DNA of 64,000 bases from contig NZ_CP113910.1 in NCBI RefSeq assembly GCF_024701375.2, positions 5,332,001 to 5,396,000 of the forward strand, written 5' to 3'. The notes beneath the pieces are model-generated. The model was not told where the DNA came from. It worked only from the letters and a program-made list of their open reading frames with translations, and searched no databases. The stretch's first letter is position 1; the number at the start of each line of letters is the position of its first letter. Positions 27,332 to 35,347 of this stretch are shown piece after piece. The translations under genes and the position numbers were made by a program. This DNA is from Streptomyces sp. KMM 9044 (GTDB lineage Bacteria; Actinomycetota; Actinomycetes; Streptomycetales; Streptomycetaceae).

Positions 27332-27412
27332 CCGGAGTCGGTCTCCACGGCGTTCCTCCATGAGGCGTGTGATCAGTTCTGCCGCGTCGACCCGACGCAT
27401 CTCCTGGGCGTC
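27332..27412 (-). pseudogene. Remnant of a second XRE/DUF397 junction
   Basis: The minus strand reads DAAELITRLMEERRGDRLRP, matching the C-terminal tail VELIARPMEERYGDR of the XRE/DUF5753 protein at 23564-24412. In the overlapping frame it reads METDSGLRN, matching the start of the DUF397 protein (METAPSLWN). DNA similarity to the 23590-23650 junction is visible by eye. Nothing else of either gene is found, so this is a scar of a deleted pair. The rest of 27070-27483 shows no gene. Confidence 0.55.
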
Positions 27413-27483
27413 TCGTGCCGGGGCCCGCGCCCCGGCACCGGTCGGGCCGGGGCGCGGTGGGGCCCCGTCGACTCGCCGGTGCC

Positions 27484-28017
27484 CTATCCGGGGTGTGGGG
27501 TCTCGCGCGTCCGGGCCTGGTGCCGACGGGCTTTGAGCCGGTTCCCGCAGGTCTTCATCGAGCACCACCGTGCGGTGTTGGCGCGGCTGCGGTCCAGGAG
27601 GAAGAGGCGGCATTCGGGGTTCCCGCACGGCCGCAGGCGGCCGGGCATGCGCTCCTTGACGTCCGCCCAGGCGAGTACGAGTTCCACGGCGAGCCTGCGT
27701 TCCGGCGGCACCTCCAGGTGCCACTCGATGCCCGACGTGCCGGGCTGCGGGACTTTGTGAACGCCTGCGAGGACCCGGCGCAGCCGGGGCTCCGCCGGAG
27801 TGTCCGACTCCACCGCCTGGAGCGCGTCCCGGGCGGTGCGCAGCCACCGGCGCTCCTCGTCGCCGCCGAGGCCCCCGTGCTCCCGCGCCCACCTGTCCAC
27901 CTCGTGGTCGTCGCGCCACAGGTCCCGGCGTCGGCCATCCGTGACAGGGGTGCTGTTCAGCGCCTGCATCAGGGCTTGGTCGTCCAGCACGGACCTCACC
28001 TTCCCAACTAACTCCAT
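27484..28017 (-). CDS. CGNR zinc-finger (ABATE-domain) protein
   Basis: 177 residues if ATG 28017 is used. GTG 27990 has a better ribosome site (GAGG), and a TTG at 28077 is also in frame. The C-terminal CGNR zinc finger is complete: CGNPECRLFLLDRSRANTARWCSMKTCGNRLKARRH. The N-terminal part is the stress-response ABATE-type region. Such proteins are putative transcription regulators. It is divergent from an alpha/beta hydrolase gene; an unusual inverted-repeat pair fills the intergenic space. Confidence 0.85.
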   Translation of the reverse strand: MELVGKVRSVLDDQALMQALNSTPVTDGRRRDLWRDDHEVDRWAREHGGLGGDEERRWLRTARDALQAVESDTPAEPRLRRVLAGVHKVPQPGTSGIEWHLEVPPERRLAVELVLAWADVKERMPGRLRPCGNPECRLFLLDRSRANTARWCSMKTCGNRLKARRHQARTRETPHPG

Positions 28018-28026
28018 CAAGTCGTT

Positions 28027-28076
28027 TGACAGGTTACTCCAGGGGGGGTCTACTGGGCGCCGAAGAGTAACCGTCA
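28027..28076. promoter_or_regulatory. Divergent promoters built on inverted TTGAC-GGTTACTC elements
   Basis: The plus strand has TTGACA followed by GGTTACTC (ending 28039). The mirror copy GAGTAACC-GTCA lies at 28065-28076, so each strand carries a TTGAC -35-like start fused to GGTTACTC. The copies are 33 bp apart centre to centre. Each could serve as the -35 region for the gene it points at and as an operator for one regulator, plausibly the CGNR protein. Confidence 0.5.
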
Positions 28077-28098
28077 ATATGAGTCAAAGGGGTTAGTC

Positions 28099-28974
28099 AT
28101 GGTCGAGGTCCGCCACCAGTACGCGACAGTGCGGGGGCATCGCGTCTTCTACCGCGAGGCAGGACCCCGCGAGGCACCCACGCTGGTACTCCTGCACGGA
28201 TTCCCCTCCAGTTCACGCATGTTCCGCCAGCTCATTCCGGCGCTGGCCGACCGGTTCCACGTCGTCGCCCCCGACCACCTCGGCTTCGGCACCTCCGATG
28301 CCCCGGCCGTGGACGAGTTCACCTACACCTTCGACTCCCTGACCGACATCACCGAAGCCCTTCTGGCCCAGCTCGGCGTGACCCGCTACGCCGTGTACGT
28401 CCAGGACTACGGCGCCCCCATCGGCTGGCGGCTGGCCCTGCGCGCCCCGGACGCGATCACCGCGGTGATCACGCAGAGCGGCAACGCCTACGAGGACGGC
28501 TTCGTACCGGATTTCTGGAAGCCCGTATGGGCCTACGCGGAGGATCCGGGCCCCCGGACCGAACCCGCCGTCCGCGCCGCCCTCTCGCTCGACGCCATCC
28601 GCTGGCAGTACCTGCACGGAGTGGACCGACCCGAGCTGGTCGACCCGGACACCTGGGTCGCCGACCACCGCGAGGTCAACCGGCCGGGCAACGACCTCGT
28701 GCAGCTCGCCCTGTTCCGCGACTACGCCGGCAACCCGCCCCTCTACCCCCAGGTGCACGCCTACTTCCGGGAACGCCGGGTTCCTCTCCTCGCGGTCTGG
28801 GGCGCGAACGACGAGATCTTCGGCCCGGACGGAGCACGCGCCTTCACCAGGGACCTGCCGGACGCGGAGATCCACCTGGTTCCCGGAGGTGGACACTTCC
28901 TGCTCGAAAGCCACCTGGACACCGTGGCCGGGTACATGCGCGGGTTCCTGACCGCCACCGCGTCACCGGCGTGA
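28099..28974 (+). CDS. Alpha/beta hydrolase (haloalkane dehalogenase/epoxide hydrolase-like)
   Basis: 291 residues, ATG 28099 with AAGGGG 7 nt upstream. The fold marks are LLHGFPSSSRMF (oxyanion region), VVAPDHLGFGTSD, the nucleophile elbow VQDYGAPIG with Asp rather than Ser, WGANDEIFG (acid) and GGHFLLES (catalytic His). An Asp nucleophile points to haloalkane dehalogenase or epoxide hydrolase chemistry rather than an esterase; the halide-stabilising Trp next to it is missing (Tyr), favouring epoxide or related substrates. It is probably controlled by the divergent CGNR protein. Confidence 0.88.
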   Translation: MVEVRHQYATVRGHRVFYREAGPREAPTLVLLHGFPSSSRMFRQLIPALADRFHVVAPDHLGFGTSDAPAVDEFTYTFDSLTDITEALLAQLGVTRYAVYVQDYGAPIGWRLALRAPDAITAVITQSGNAYEDGFVPDFWKPVWAYAEDPGPRTEPAVRAALSLDAIRWQYLHGVDRPELVDPDTWVADHREVNRPGNDLVQLALFRDYAGNPPLYPQVHAYFRERRVPLLAVWGANDEIFGPDGARAFTRDLPDAEIHLVPGGGHFLLESHLDTVAGYMRGFLTATASPA

Positions 28975-29261
28975 AGCCCACGAAGAGTTCCCGGGGTGGG
29001 TGAACGGCCTCTTCGGGACAGGCCGGGGTCGTCCGGCTCCGTGCCCCGGTCGGCACCACCCCGGTGAACGGCCGGGCCGCCGAGGGTCGTGCAGTACGGC
29101 AAAGGTTCTGGTCTCGCACGGGGTGCTGCGCGAAACTCGAACAAACCCTGGGTCGTACGGCCGGCCAGAGGGTGACGCCATGGCCGGAGACCGTGTCGTC
29201 GGCCGCTCTGCCCTCTGGCGGACCACACGGGCACACCGGCGGGCGCCGCCGCTGCCGGCGG

Positions 29262-30107
29262 TCAGGTGGCCGCGCCGGTGCTTCCGCGGAGTTCCGCCAG
29301 CACCGCGTCCGTGAAGGGCGGCCAGGCCTCGACCGCCCAGGGACCGAAGGCGCGGTCGGCCAGGGCCACGCAGGCGACGTCCGCCGCCGGGTCGATCCAC
29401 AGGAACGTGCCCGACTGGCCGAAGTGGCCGAACGTGCGGGGCGAGGAGGAACCGCCCGTCCAGTGCGGGGACTTGGCGTCGCGGATCTCGAAGCCCAAAC
29501 CCCAGTCGTTGGGGTTCTGGTGGCCGTAGCCCGGCAGGACGCCCTTCGTGCCCGGGTACTGGACCGTCATCGCCTCGGCGACGGTACGGACGTCCAGCAG
29601 GCGCGGGGCCTGCACCTCGGCGGCGAAGCGCAGCAGGTCGTCGAGCGTGGACGTGGCGTCCTTCGCGGGGGAGCCGGCGCCCTCCAGGGAGGTCGACGTC
29701 ATCCCCAGCGGCTCCAGCACCGCCTGCCGCAGGTACTCGGCGAACGGGATCTCCGTCGCCTTCGCGATGTGGTCCCCGAGCTGCTCGAACCCGGCGTTGG
29801 AGTAGAGGCGGCGTTCGCCGGGGGCGGAGGTCACCCGGTGGTCGTCGAAGGCGAGGCCGGAGGTGTGGGCGAGGAGGTGGCGGACCGTCGAGCCCTCCGG
29901 GCCCGCCGGTTCGTCCAGTTCGATCGCGCCCTCCTCGTACGCCACGAGCACCGCGTACGCCGCGAGCGGCTTGGTGACCGAGGCCAGCGGGAAGCGATGG
30001 CCGGTGGGGCCGTGGGTGCCCAGGACGGTGCCGTCCGCCCGGACGACGCCCGCCGCCGCGGTGGGAACCGGCCAGTTCTCGATCAGCACGGGGCTCTTGA
30101 GCGACAT
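29262..30107 (-). CDS. Serine hydrolase, class C beta-lactamase-like
   Basis: 281 residues, ATG 30107. The penicillin-binding/beta-lactamase fold is marked by SVTK (nucleophile Ser, Lys), HLLAHTSGL, the YSNAG motif replacing YxN, and FGHFGQSGTFLWIDP near the C-terminus where the KTG-like strand lies (HFGQSG). There is no signal peptide, so it is likely cytosolic and an esterase or peptidase rather than an antibiotic-resistance enzyme. The 290 bases upstream of its stop (28975-29261) hold no recognisable gene. Confidence 0.9.
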   Translation of the reverse strand: MSLKSPVLIENWPVPTAAAGVVRADGTVLGTHGPTGHRFPLASVTKPLAAYAVLVAYEEGAIELDEPAGPEGSTVRHLLAHTSGLAFDDHRVTSAPGERRLYSNAGFEQLGDHIAKATEIPFAEYLRQAVLEPLGMTSTSLEGAGSPAKDATSTLDDLLRFAAEVQAPRLLDVRTVAEAMTVQYPGTKGVLPGYGHQNPNDWGLGFEIRDAKSPHWTGGSSSPRTFGHFGQSGTFLWIDPAADVACVALADRAFGPWAVEAWPPFTDAVLAELRGSTGAAT

Positions 30108-30125
30108 GCCGTCGAGCCTAAGCGC

Positions 30126-30610
30126 TCACAGGGTCGGCTCCGGCAAGGGGTCCGGCTTCCGCGTGAAGCCCATCGAGGCGTACAGCGGCTCGGCCTGCGC
30201 GGACGCCGTGAGGCGGACGCGGCGGGCGCCCCGCTCACGGAACCGGTCCAGCAGTTCCTCCACGCAGGCGCGCGTAGCCCCGGCGGCGGGCGTCCGGGTC
30301 GGTGGCGACGCTGAAGGCGTAGCCGTCGGTGCCGTGCGGGCTGGGCGCGCCGCCGATGCGGTACCCGATCGTGCCGGCCACCAGCGCCGTCGGCCCGCCC
30401 CGCTCCGGCAGACCGGGCCGGCCCACCACGAACGCCGCGAACGGGCCTTGCGGCTCGGCCGGCTTCGCGCGCAGGACCGGCAGTGCGGCGGCGTGCCAGT
30501 CCGTGGCGGGGGAGGAGCGGGCCAATGAAGTCGATCATCGCCTGGCGCAGGCGCGGTACTTCCTCCGCGTCCCCGGGCACCGCACGGCGTACGAGTGTCA
30601 TGGCCGGCAT
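30126..30610 (-). pseudogene. GNAT acetyltransferase with two frameshifts
   Basis: The pieces read in order: MTLVRRAVPGDAEEVPRLRQAMIDF (from 30601), then in another frame ALVAGTIGYRIGGAPSPHG and FSVATDPDARRRGYAR, the GNAT acetyl-CoA loop region. A third frame follows: ACVEELLDRFRERGARR and AEPLYASMGFTRKPDPLPEPTL ending at TGA 30126. All parts of a normal GNAT domain are present but two indels (near 30515 and 30270) break it. Either a decayed gene or sequence errors. Confidence 0.8.
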
Positions 30611-30660
30611 GGTAATCGGCCAGAATGTCCGCCCTCCTGCCGTTTTCCCGCCGGTCGTGC

Positions 30661-30691
30661 TTGCCTGGAGTGCACTCCAGGGATTTAGCGT
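30661..30691 (+). promoter_or_regulatory. MerR-type promoter with palindromic operator
   Basis: TTGCCT (-35, 30661-30666) and TAGCGT (-10, 30686-30691) are separated by 19 bp, the overlong spacing used by MerR-activated promoters. The perfect palindrome CCTGGAGTGCACTCCAGG (30664-30681) fills the spacer. Transcription would begin at about 30698, the A of the merR start codon, giving a leaderless mRNA. Confidence 0.75.
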
Positions 30692-30697
30692 GGACGC

Positions 30698-31174
30698 ATG
30701 ACGGTGACGGAGACCACGGGTGAGAGCACGGGTGCCACGACCGACACCTGCGCAGGTCCGCCGCAGGGCGACCGGCGGCCGGACGGCGCGGACAAGTACA
30801 CGATCAGCGAGGTGGCCGCCCTCACCGGGCTCAGCGCCCACACCCTGCGCTGGTACGAGCGCATCGGGCTGATGCCGCACATCGACCGGTCGCACACCGG
30901 GCAGCGCCGCTACAGCAACCGCGACCTCGACTGGCTCGCCCTCGTCGGCAAGCTCCGTCTGACCGGGATGCCGGTCGCGGACATGGTCCGGTACGCGGAG
31001 ATGGTGCGGGAGGGCGATCACACCTACACCGACCGCTTCGACCTCCTCAAGGCGACCCGCGAGGACGTGGTGGCCCGGATCGCGGAGCTCCAGGGCACCC
31101 TCGCCGTGCTCGACCGGAAGATCAGCTTCTACGCGGACGCCGGGCGCGCCCTGGCGTCGGAGAGGTCCCGATGA
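30698..31174 (+). CDS. MerR-family regulator
   Basis: 158 residues, ATG 30698. The DNA-binding domain begins YTISEVAALTGLSAHTLRWYERIGLMPHIDRSHTGQRRYSNRDLDWLALV (about 34-83), followed by a coiled-coil dimerisation helix (KATREDVVARIAELQGTLAVLDRKI). No effector cysteines are present, so it is not a metal sensor of the classic kind. The stop overlaps the start of the aldo/keto reductase gene as ATGA, forming a coupled two-gene operon that it likely autoregulates. Confidence 0.95.
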   Translation: MTVTETTGESTGATTDTCAGPPQGDRRPDGADKYTISEVAALTGLSAHTLRWYERIGLMPHIDRSHTGQRRYSNRDLDWLALVGKLRLTGMPVADMVRYAEMVREGDHTYTDRFDLLKATREDVVARIAELQGTLAVLDRKISFYADAGRALASERSR

Positions 31175-32208
31175 CCAACGGCACGAACAGCGCGAGCGGC
31201 AGGATCACGACGGCGGTACTGGGCGCGGGCGGCCCCGAGGTGGGCGTGCAGGGCCTGGGCTGCATGGGCATGAGCTTCGCCTACGGCCCCGCGGACGCGG
31301 ACGCCTCCCGGGCGACCCTGGAGCGGGCCCTGGAACTGGGCGTCACGCTCTACGACACGGCCGACTCGTACGCGGCGGGGGAGAACGAGCGGTTCCTGTC
31401 CCCATTCCTCAAGGCGCACCGGGACGAGATCCTGATCGCGACCAAGTTCGCGCTGTCGATCCCGCCCGACGAGCCGACCCGGCGGATCGTCCGCAACGAC
31501 GCCCCGTACGTCCGGCAGGCCGTCGAGACGAGCCTGAAGCGCCTGGACATCGACACCATCGACCTCTACTACATGCACCGGCGCGATGTGAACGTGCCGA
31601 TCGAGGAGACCGTCGGCGTCATGGCCGGGCTGGTGCACGAGGGCAAGGTCAAGCAGCTGGGGCTGAGCGAGGTCACCGCCGGCGAACTGCGGGCCGCGCA
31701 CGCCGTGCACCCGATCGCCGCCGTGCAGTCGGAGTGGTCGCTGTTCAGCCGCGACATCGAGGCGAACGTCGTACCGGCCGCCCGGGACCTGGGCGTGACG
31801 CTGGTGCCGTACTCGCCGCTCGGGCGGGGATTTCTGACCGGTTCCTTCGCCGATGCCGGCCAGGACCTCACACCGGACGACTTCCGCCGTCTCATGCCCC
31901 GGTTCACCGGCGAGAATGCGGCAGCCAACGCGGCCCTGCTCGCGCCGGTCCGCGCCGTCGCCGACGCGCACGGTGCCACGCCCGGCCAGATCGCCCTGGC
32001 CTGGGTCCATCAGCGGGCTGCCGTGCACGGCCTCCCGGTCGTCCCGATTCCGGGCACGCGCAAGCCGTCCCGGGTGGAGGAGAACACGGCGGCGACCCGG
32101 ATCGCCCTCACGGACGCGGAACTGGCCCGACTGGACCCGATCGCCGGCAAGGTGGCGGGCACCCGCTATGCGGACATGGCCTTCACGTCCGCCGGACGGG
32201 AGGAGTGA
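31171..32208 (+). CDS. Aldo/keto reductase
   Basis: 345 residues, ATG 31171 overlapping the MerR stop. AKR motifs: LGCMGMSFAYGPAD, YDTADSYAAGENERFL (catalytic Asp and Tyr), KFAL (Lys), DLYYMHRRD (His) and the NADPH-binding PIPGTRKPSRVEENTAA. NADPH-dependent reduction of aldehydes or ketones is expected. The MerR-AKR pairing is common in Streptomyces and suggests induction by a carbonyl or redox-active compound. Confidence 0.94.
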   Translation: MTNGTNSASGRITTAVLGAGGPEVGVQGLGCMGMSFAYGPADADASRATLERALELGVTLYDTADSYAAGENERFLSPFLKAHRDEILIATKFALSIPPDEPTRRIVRNDAPYVRQAVETSLKRLDIDTIDLYYMHRRDVNVPIEETVGVMAGLVHEGKVKQLGLSEVTAGELRAAHAVHPIAAVQSEWSLFSRDIEANVVPAARDLGVTLVPYSPLGRGFLTGSFADAGQDLTPDDFRRLMPRFTGENAAANAALLAPVRAVADAHGATPGQIALAWVHQRAAVHGLPVVPIPGTRKPSRVEENTAATRIALTDAELARLDPIAGKVAGTRYADMAFTSAGREE

Positions 32209-32223
32209 CCCGCACGTCGGAAC

Positions 32224-32245
32224 GGCGGAGCCCTACAGCTCCGCC
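32224..32245. terminator. Bidirectional terminator overlapping the DUF4429 stop
   Basis: GGCGGAGC-CCTACA-GCTCCGCC forms a perfect 8-bp stem between two converging genes and includes the stop codon of the minus-strand gene. Confidence 0.6.
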
Positions 32246-33081
32246 AGTAACTCCGCCTTCTTGGACGAGAACTCCTCGGCCGTCACCAGTCCCGCCTGGT
32301 GCAGTTCCCCCAGGTGGCGTATGCGTTCGGCGATGTCCGCGGGGTCGCGGCGTACGGTGGCCACGGCGACCGCGGGTACCGGCGCGGACGTCCGTGCCGC
32401 CGCCAGGACGGCCGCCGCGAACGGCAGTGACTCGTGCACCGGGCCGTAGCCCAGCCCGAACACCACGGCCGCCAGGTCCTGGTCGGCGTGCGGCAGCCGG
32501 GCCGGCTCGTCGCGGCGCAGCAGGCGCAGATGCCCCTCGAACACCTCCGGTGACCGCCACTCCACGCCGCTCAACTCGCCCACGGGGAAGCGCTGGTCAC
32601 CCGCCTTCCACTTCGTCGACGAGGCGCCGGTCCAGGACCAGCGGAAGGAGACCGTCTTCCCGTCGAAGGAGGCCCGCCCGTCGTACGCCTTGAAGTGCAG
32701 CGGCCCCTCAGGGGCGGCCACCAGATGGCGCTCGGCGGGGCCCGACTCGGTGATCAGGGCGAGGAGCTCGTCGGCGTAGTACTCGGCGAGCGTCTCGCGT
32801 TCGGCGGACAGCACGAGACGGTAGGGGTCGCAGCCGTCCTTCAGCTGCCCGGCCGCCGCCTCCATCAGCGGATCGGCGCCGGGCCGCGGCTCGATGCGCA
32901 GCACGACGGTGTCGCGCCTGCCGGGGGTCAGCGTCACTCCGGCGACGGCCTCCAGGGGGATGCGGCGTTCCCCGAGTGCCTGAAACAGCTTGGGTGTTCG
33001 AATCCCCCTTTCGTACCGGATGAGCACGGAGTCGGACTCGAACTCCCAGTCAGCGTGAAATCCGGCCAGCACGTCACCCAT
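32233..33081 (-). CDS. DUF4429 protein with C-terminal SHOCT domain
   Basis: 282 residues, from ATG 33081 (MGDVLAGFHADWEFESDSVLIRYERG); a second ATG three codons upstream is possible. Two DUF4429 modules are seen, the second starting near FKAYDGRASFDGKTVSF. The tail DIAERIRHLGELHQAGLVTAEEFSSKKAELLAEL is a SHOCT oligomerisation motif. The family is common in actinobacteria and resembles PH-like domains; no function is established. No signal peptide. Confidence 0.88.
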   Translation of the reverse strand: MGDVLAGFHADWEFESDSVLIRYERGIRTPKLFQALGERRIPLEAVAGVTLTPGRRDTVVLRIEPRPGADPLMEAAAGQLKDGCDPYRLVLSAERETLAEYYADELLALITESGPAERHLVAAPEGPLHFKAYDGRASFDGKTVSFRWSWTGASSTKWKAGDQRFPVGELSGVEWRSPEVFEGHLRLLRRDEPARLPHADQDLAAVVFGLGYGPVHESLPFAAAVLAAARTSAPVPAVAVATVRRDPADIAERIRHLGELHQAGLVTAEEFSSKKAELLAEL

Positions 33082-33148
33082 GCGGCTCATCGTATGCGGC
33101 ACGAGCTTTTTCGTCCCCTCCCCGTGCATACCGCAGTTCCTCCGTTCT

Positions 33149-34375
33149 CTACGCGCGTCTTGATGCGGCGGCGTCCGACAAACCCGCCCGGCATACGCCA
33201 CTCCCGTGCGCGCAGTCCACCGCGCGGTATGCGCCAACGCCGATCTCGGCGAAGTTGCGCAGGCTGTCGGTGCCCGGCACGAAGTACCCGCCGTGGCCGT
33301 CCGCCTCACGCGCCGACAGCACGCGCGCCCCGAAGGCCGGGGACACCGGGTCGGCGCCGTGGCCCAGTCCGCCGACCTCCAGGTAGGGCACGTCCCGGAT
33401 CCAGTCGTCGGCGTCCCGCATCGCCCACACCCGTGCGCGGGTGCGCAGTTCGGAGACGGTCTCGGCCCGCATGCCGGGACTGCCGGCCACCGCTATGTCG
33501 GTCACCCGGCCGGGCAGTGCGGGCGCGGCCAGCCCGCACACCACGGAGCCGTAGCTGTGGCAGAACAGGGAGACGTGGGATTCGCCGGGCAGGGCGCGCA
33601 GCAGCGAGTCGAGGCGTACCGCGCCGTCCTCGGCGCGCGTCGCCATCGCCGCCTCCATGCCCAGCCCGCTGGGCGCGGTGTAGTCGGCCCAGGCGATCAC
33701 GGCGGTGCGCGTCGAGGGGGCCGCCGTGTGCTCGGCCGCGTACAGCGACCTGGCCATACCGACGGGTGCCGACCAGCGGCGGTAGGTGCGCTGGAAGGTC
33801 AGCAGATCGGTGTCGACGCCGGGGACGACGACCGAGACCCGCTCGGCCTCGCGCAGGTCGCCGAAGACCTCGGCGGCCCGGCCGGACCCCGACGGGTCGA
33901 AGGCGAGAAGCTGGCGGTCGGGGTTCAGCAGCGCCCCGAAGCGGTTCATCCGGCGGCCCGCCTGATGCTGTCCTGCGGGTGTGAGCCGCTCGTCGCGCAT
34001 CCGTTGTCGCTCGACCTCACGGGCCTCCCCCAGCGCGAGGCGGTTGGCGCGGTAGCGCAACTCGACCGGGGCGCCGTTCATGTTGCCGACCGCGAGCGGG
34101 AAGCGGTGGGCGAGGCTCACCCGCTGCACCTCGGAGAGGGAGGCGAAGAAGCGGGCCAGCGCGGCGGGCGCGGACCGGGGGTCCGGCAGCCGGTGACCTC
34201 CTATTCGGCCGTGCTCCCAGGCACTGAGCGAGGCCGGGAGCGGGGCCGAATAGGAGGTCACCGGCTGCCGGCGCAGGGCCGTCCAGCCGGTGCTCGCCAG
34301 CATCACGAAGACGACGGCGAGTGCGAGGAGCGCGCGCCACACGTTCAGTTGCGGGGAGGCGTCGAAGGAAGTCAC
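33149..34375 (-). CDS. Membrane-anchored alpha/beta hydrolase (DUF1023 type)
   Basis: 408 residues, start at 34375. A single N-terminal membrane segment (about residues 12-34, ALLALAVVFVMLASTGWTAL) anchors it. The C-terminal half is a DUF1023 alpha/beta hydrolase: VSVVVPGVDTDLLTFQRTY, the nucleophile elbow SLFCHSYGSVVCG (Ser near residue 270) and VAGSPGM. The region between anchor and enzyme contains an 89-bp palindromic structure in the DNA (see repeat at 34183-34271). Such proteins occur widely in Streptomyces; the substrate is unknown. Confidence 0.85.
   Translation of the reverse strand: MTSFDASPQLNVWRALLALAVVFVMLASTGWTALRRQPVTSYSAPLPASLSAWEHGRIGGHRLPDPRSAPAALARFFASLSEVQRVSLAHRFPLAVGNMNGAPVELRYRANRLALGEAREVERQRMRDERLTPAGQHQAGRRMNRFGALLNPDRQLLAFDPSGSGRAAEVFGDLREAERVSVVVPGVDTDLLTFQRTYRRWSAPVGMARSLYAAEHTAAPSTRTAVIAWADYTAPSGLGMEAAMATRAEDGAVRLDSLLRALPGESHVSLFCHSYGSVVCGLAAPALPGRVTDIAVAGSPGMRAETVSELRTRARVWAMRDADDWIRDVPYLEVGGLGHGADPVSPAFGARVLSAREADGHGGYFVPGTDSLRNFAEIGVGAYRAVDCAHGSGVCRAGLSDAAASRRA
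34183..34271. repeat. 28-bp perfect inverted repeat inside a coding region
   Basis: The left arm is 34183-34210 and the right arm 34244-34271, exact reverse complements, with a 33-nt spacer that has its own 6-bp stem (GCTCCC/GGGAGC). It lies in codons about 36-64 of the hydrolase gene, just after the membrane anchor, and encodes RQPVTSYSAPLP on one arm and RIGGHRLPD on the other. Confidence 0.93.
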
Positions 34376-34499
34376 TGAAAGGACACACTAGGAGAACGGG
34401 AGGGCCTCGCGTCAATCGAGTGACGGGTATCACGTTTCGGTGCGTCACCGGGGGGCAGGGCGCACCCGCCGACCGACCAGGTGCCACCCGGGAGACGGC

Positions 34500-35168
34500 T
34501 CAGGTGCTGCTCCAGGATCCTGCCAGGGCGGGCCCCAGCTGGTCCAGGTGAGCCGTCATCAGCTCGCGCAGGGCGGTGAGGCCGGCGTCGTCCCCGGCGG
34601 ACCAGGACCGCTCCGCCACCCGGATCGCGCTGCAGACGGCGGCCACCAGCACGCGCGGCCGGGGGTCGGTGTCCAGGTCGACGCCCTCGCGGTCGGCGAT
34701 CACATGGGCCAGCCGCTCCTCCAGTTCGCTCGAACGCCGCAGATGGGCGGCGAGCAGCGCGGGCGTCGACTCGATCACCCGGTACACCCGCAGATGCAGT
34801 TCCAGGGGCACGACCTGCTCGACGGCCTGGTTGATGCCGTCCCAGCTCTCCCGCAGGGCGCCGCGCAGCGCGTCCAGCGGCGGCTCGCCGGGCGGGCGCC
34901 CCTGCACGGCGTCGACGACGAGGGACTCCGCGAGGTGCGGGACGTGGAACGCGACCTCCTCCTTGCTGGCGAAGTAGCGGAAGAAAGTGCGCTGCGAGAC
35001 GTGGACGGCCGCCGCGATGTCGTCGACCGTCGTCCCCTCGTAGCCGCGGGTCGCGAACAGCTCCAGGGAGGTACGGACCAGCGCGTCGCGGGTGAGCCGC
35101 TTCTTGCGTTCCCGCAGGCCCGTCCCCGGCGCCGGCATCGCGCCGGCGACGGTCCCGATCGTCTCCAT
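34500..35168 (-). CDS. TetR-family regulator of the adjacent efflux gene
   Basis: 222 residues, ATG 35168 with GGAGG 4 nt upstream. The helix-turn-helix is ALVRTSLELFATRGYEGTTVDDIAAAVHVSQRTFFRYFASKEEVAF (about 29-74). The C-terminal part is of the MftR/AcrR-like type. It is divergent from the MFS exporter at 35348; the intergenic region has three TGTCA repeats over the exporter promoter. Repression of the pump and release by a pump substrate is the likely logic. Confidence 0.93.
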   Translation of the reverse strand: METIGTVAGAMPAPGTGLRERKKRLTRDALVRTSLELFATRGYEGTTVDDIAAAVHVSQRTFFRYFASKEEVAFHVPHLAESLVVDAVQGRPPGEPPLDALRGALRESWDGINQAVEQVVPLELHLRVYRVIESTPALLAAHLRRSSELEERLAHVIADREGVDLDTDPRPRVLVAAVCSAIRVAERSWSAGDDAGLTALRELMTAHLDQLGPALAGSWSST

Positions 35169-35310
35169 CGTTCCTCCCGTGCTTCCCCCGGTCCGTTTCG
35201 CGGACCGGCTTCCGGGCCGGTTTCCGGTGGGCCCCAAGTCCTTTCCGGAACTGTTCGCGCAGTTCACGCTATACGGACATGTCGGCTCAGTTGCTGGTCG
35301 GTGAATTGGT

Positions 35311-35340
35311 TTGTCAACTGTCAGTGGCTGTCATTAGCCT
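35311..35340 (+). promoter_or_regulatory. Exporter promoter with TGTCA repeats
   Basis: TTGTCA (35311-35316) and TAGCCT (35335-35340), 18 bp apart, place the start of transcription at or next to ATG 35348, so the exporter mRNA is probably leaderless. TGTCA occurs three times within this promoter (first within TTGTCA), likely TetR contacts. Confidence 0.6.
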
Positions 35341-35347
35341 CGAAGAT

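Noticed and set aside
29262..30107. Antibiotic-resistance beta-lactamase
   Set aside because: It has the SxxK and YSN motifs but no signal peptide; beta-lactams act outside the membrane, so an esterase/peptidase homologue is more likely.
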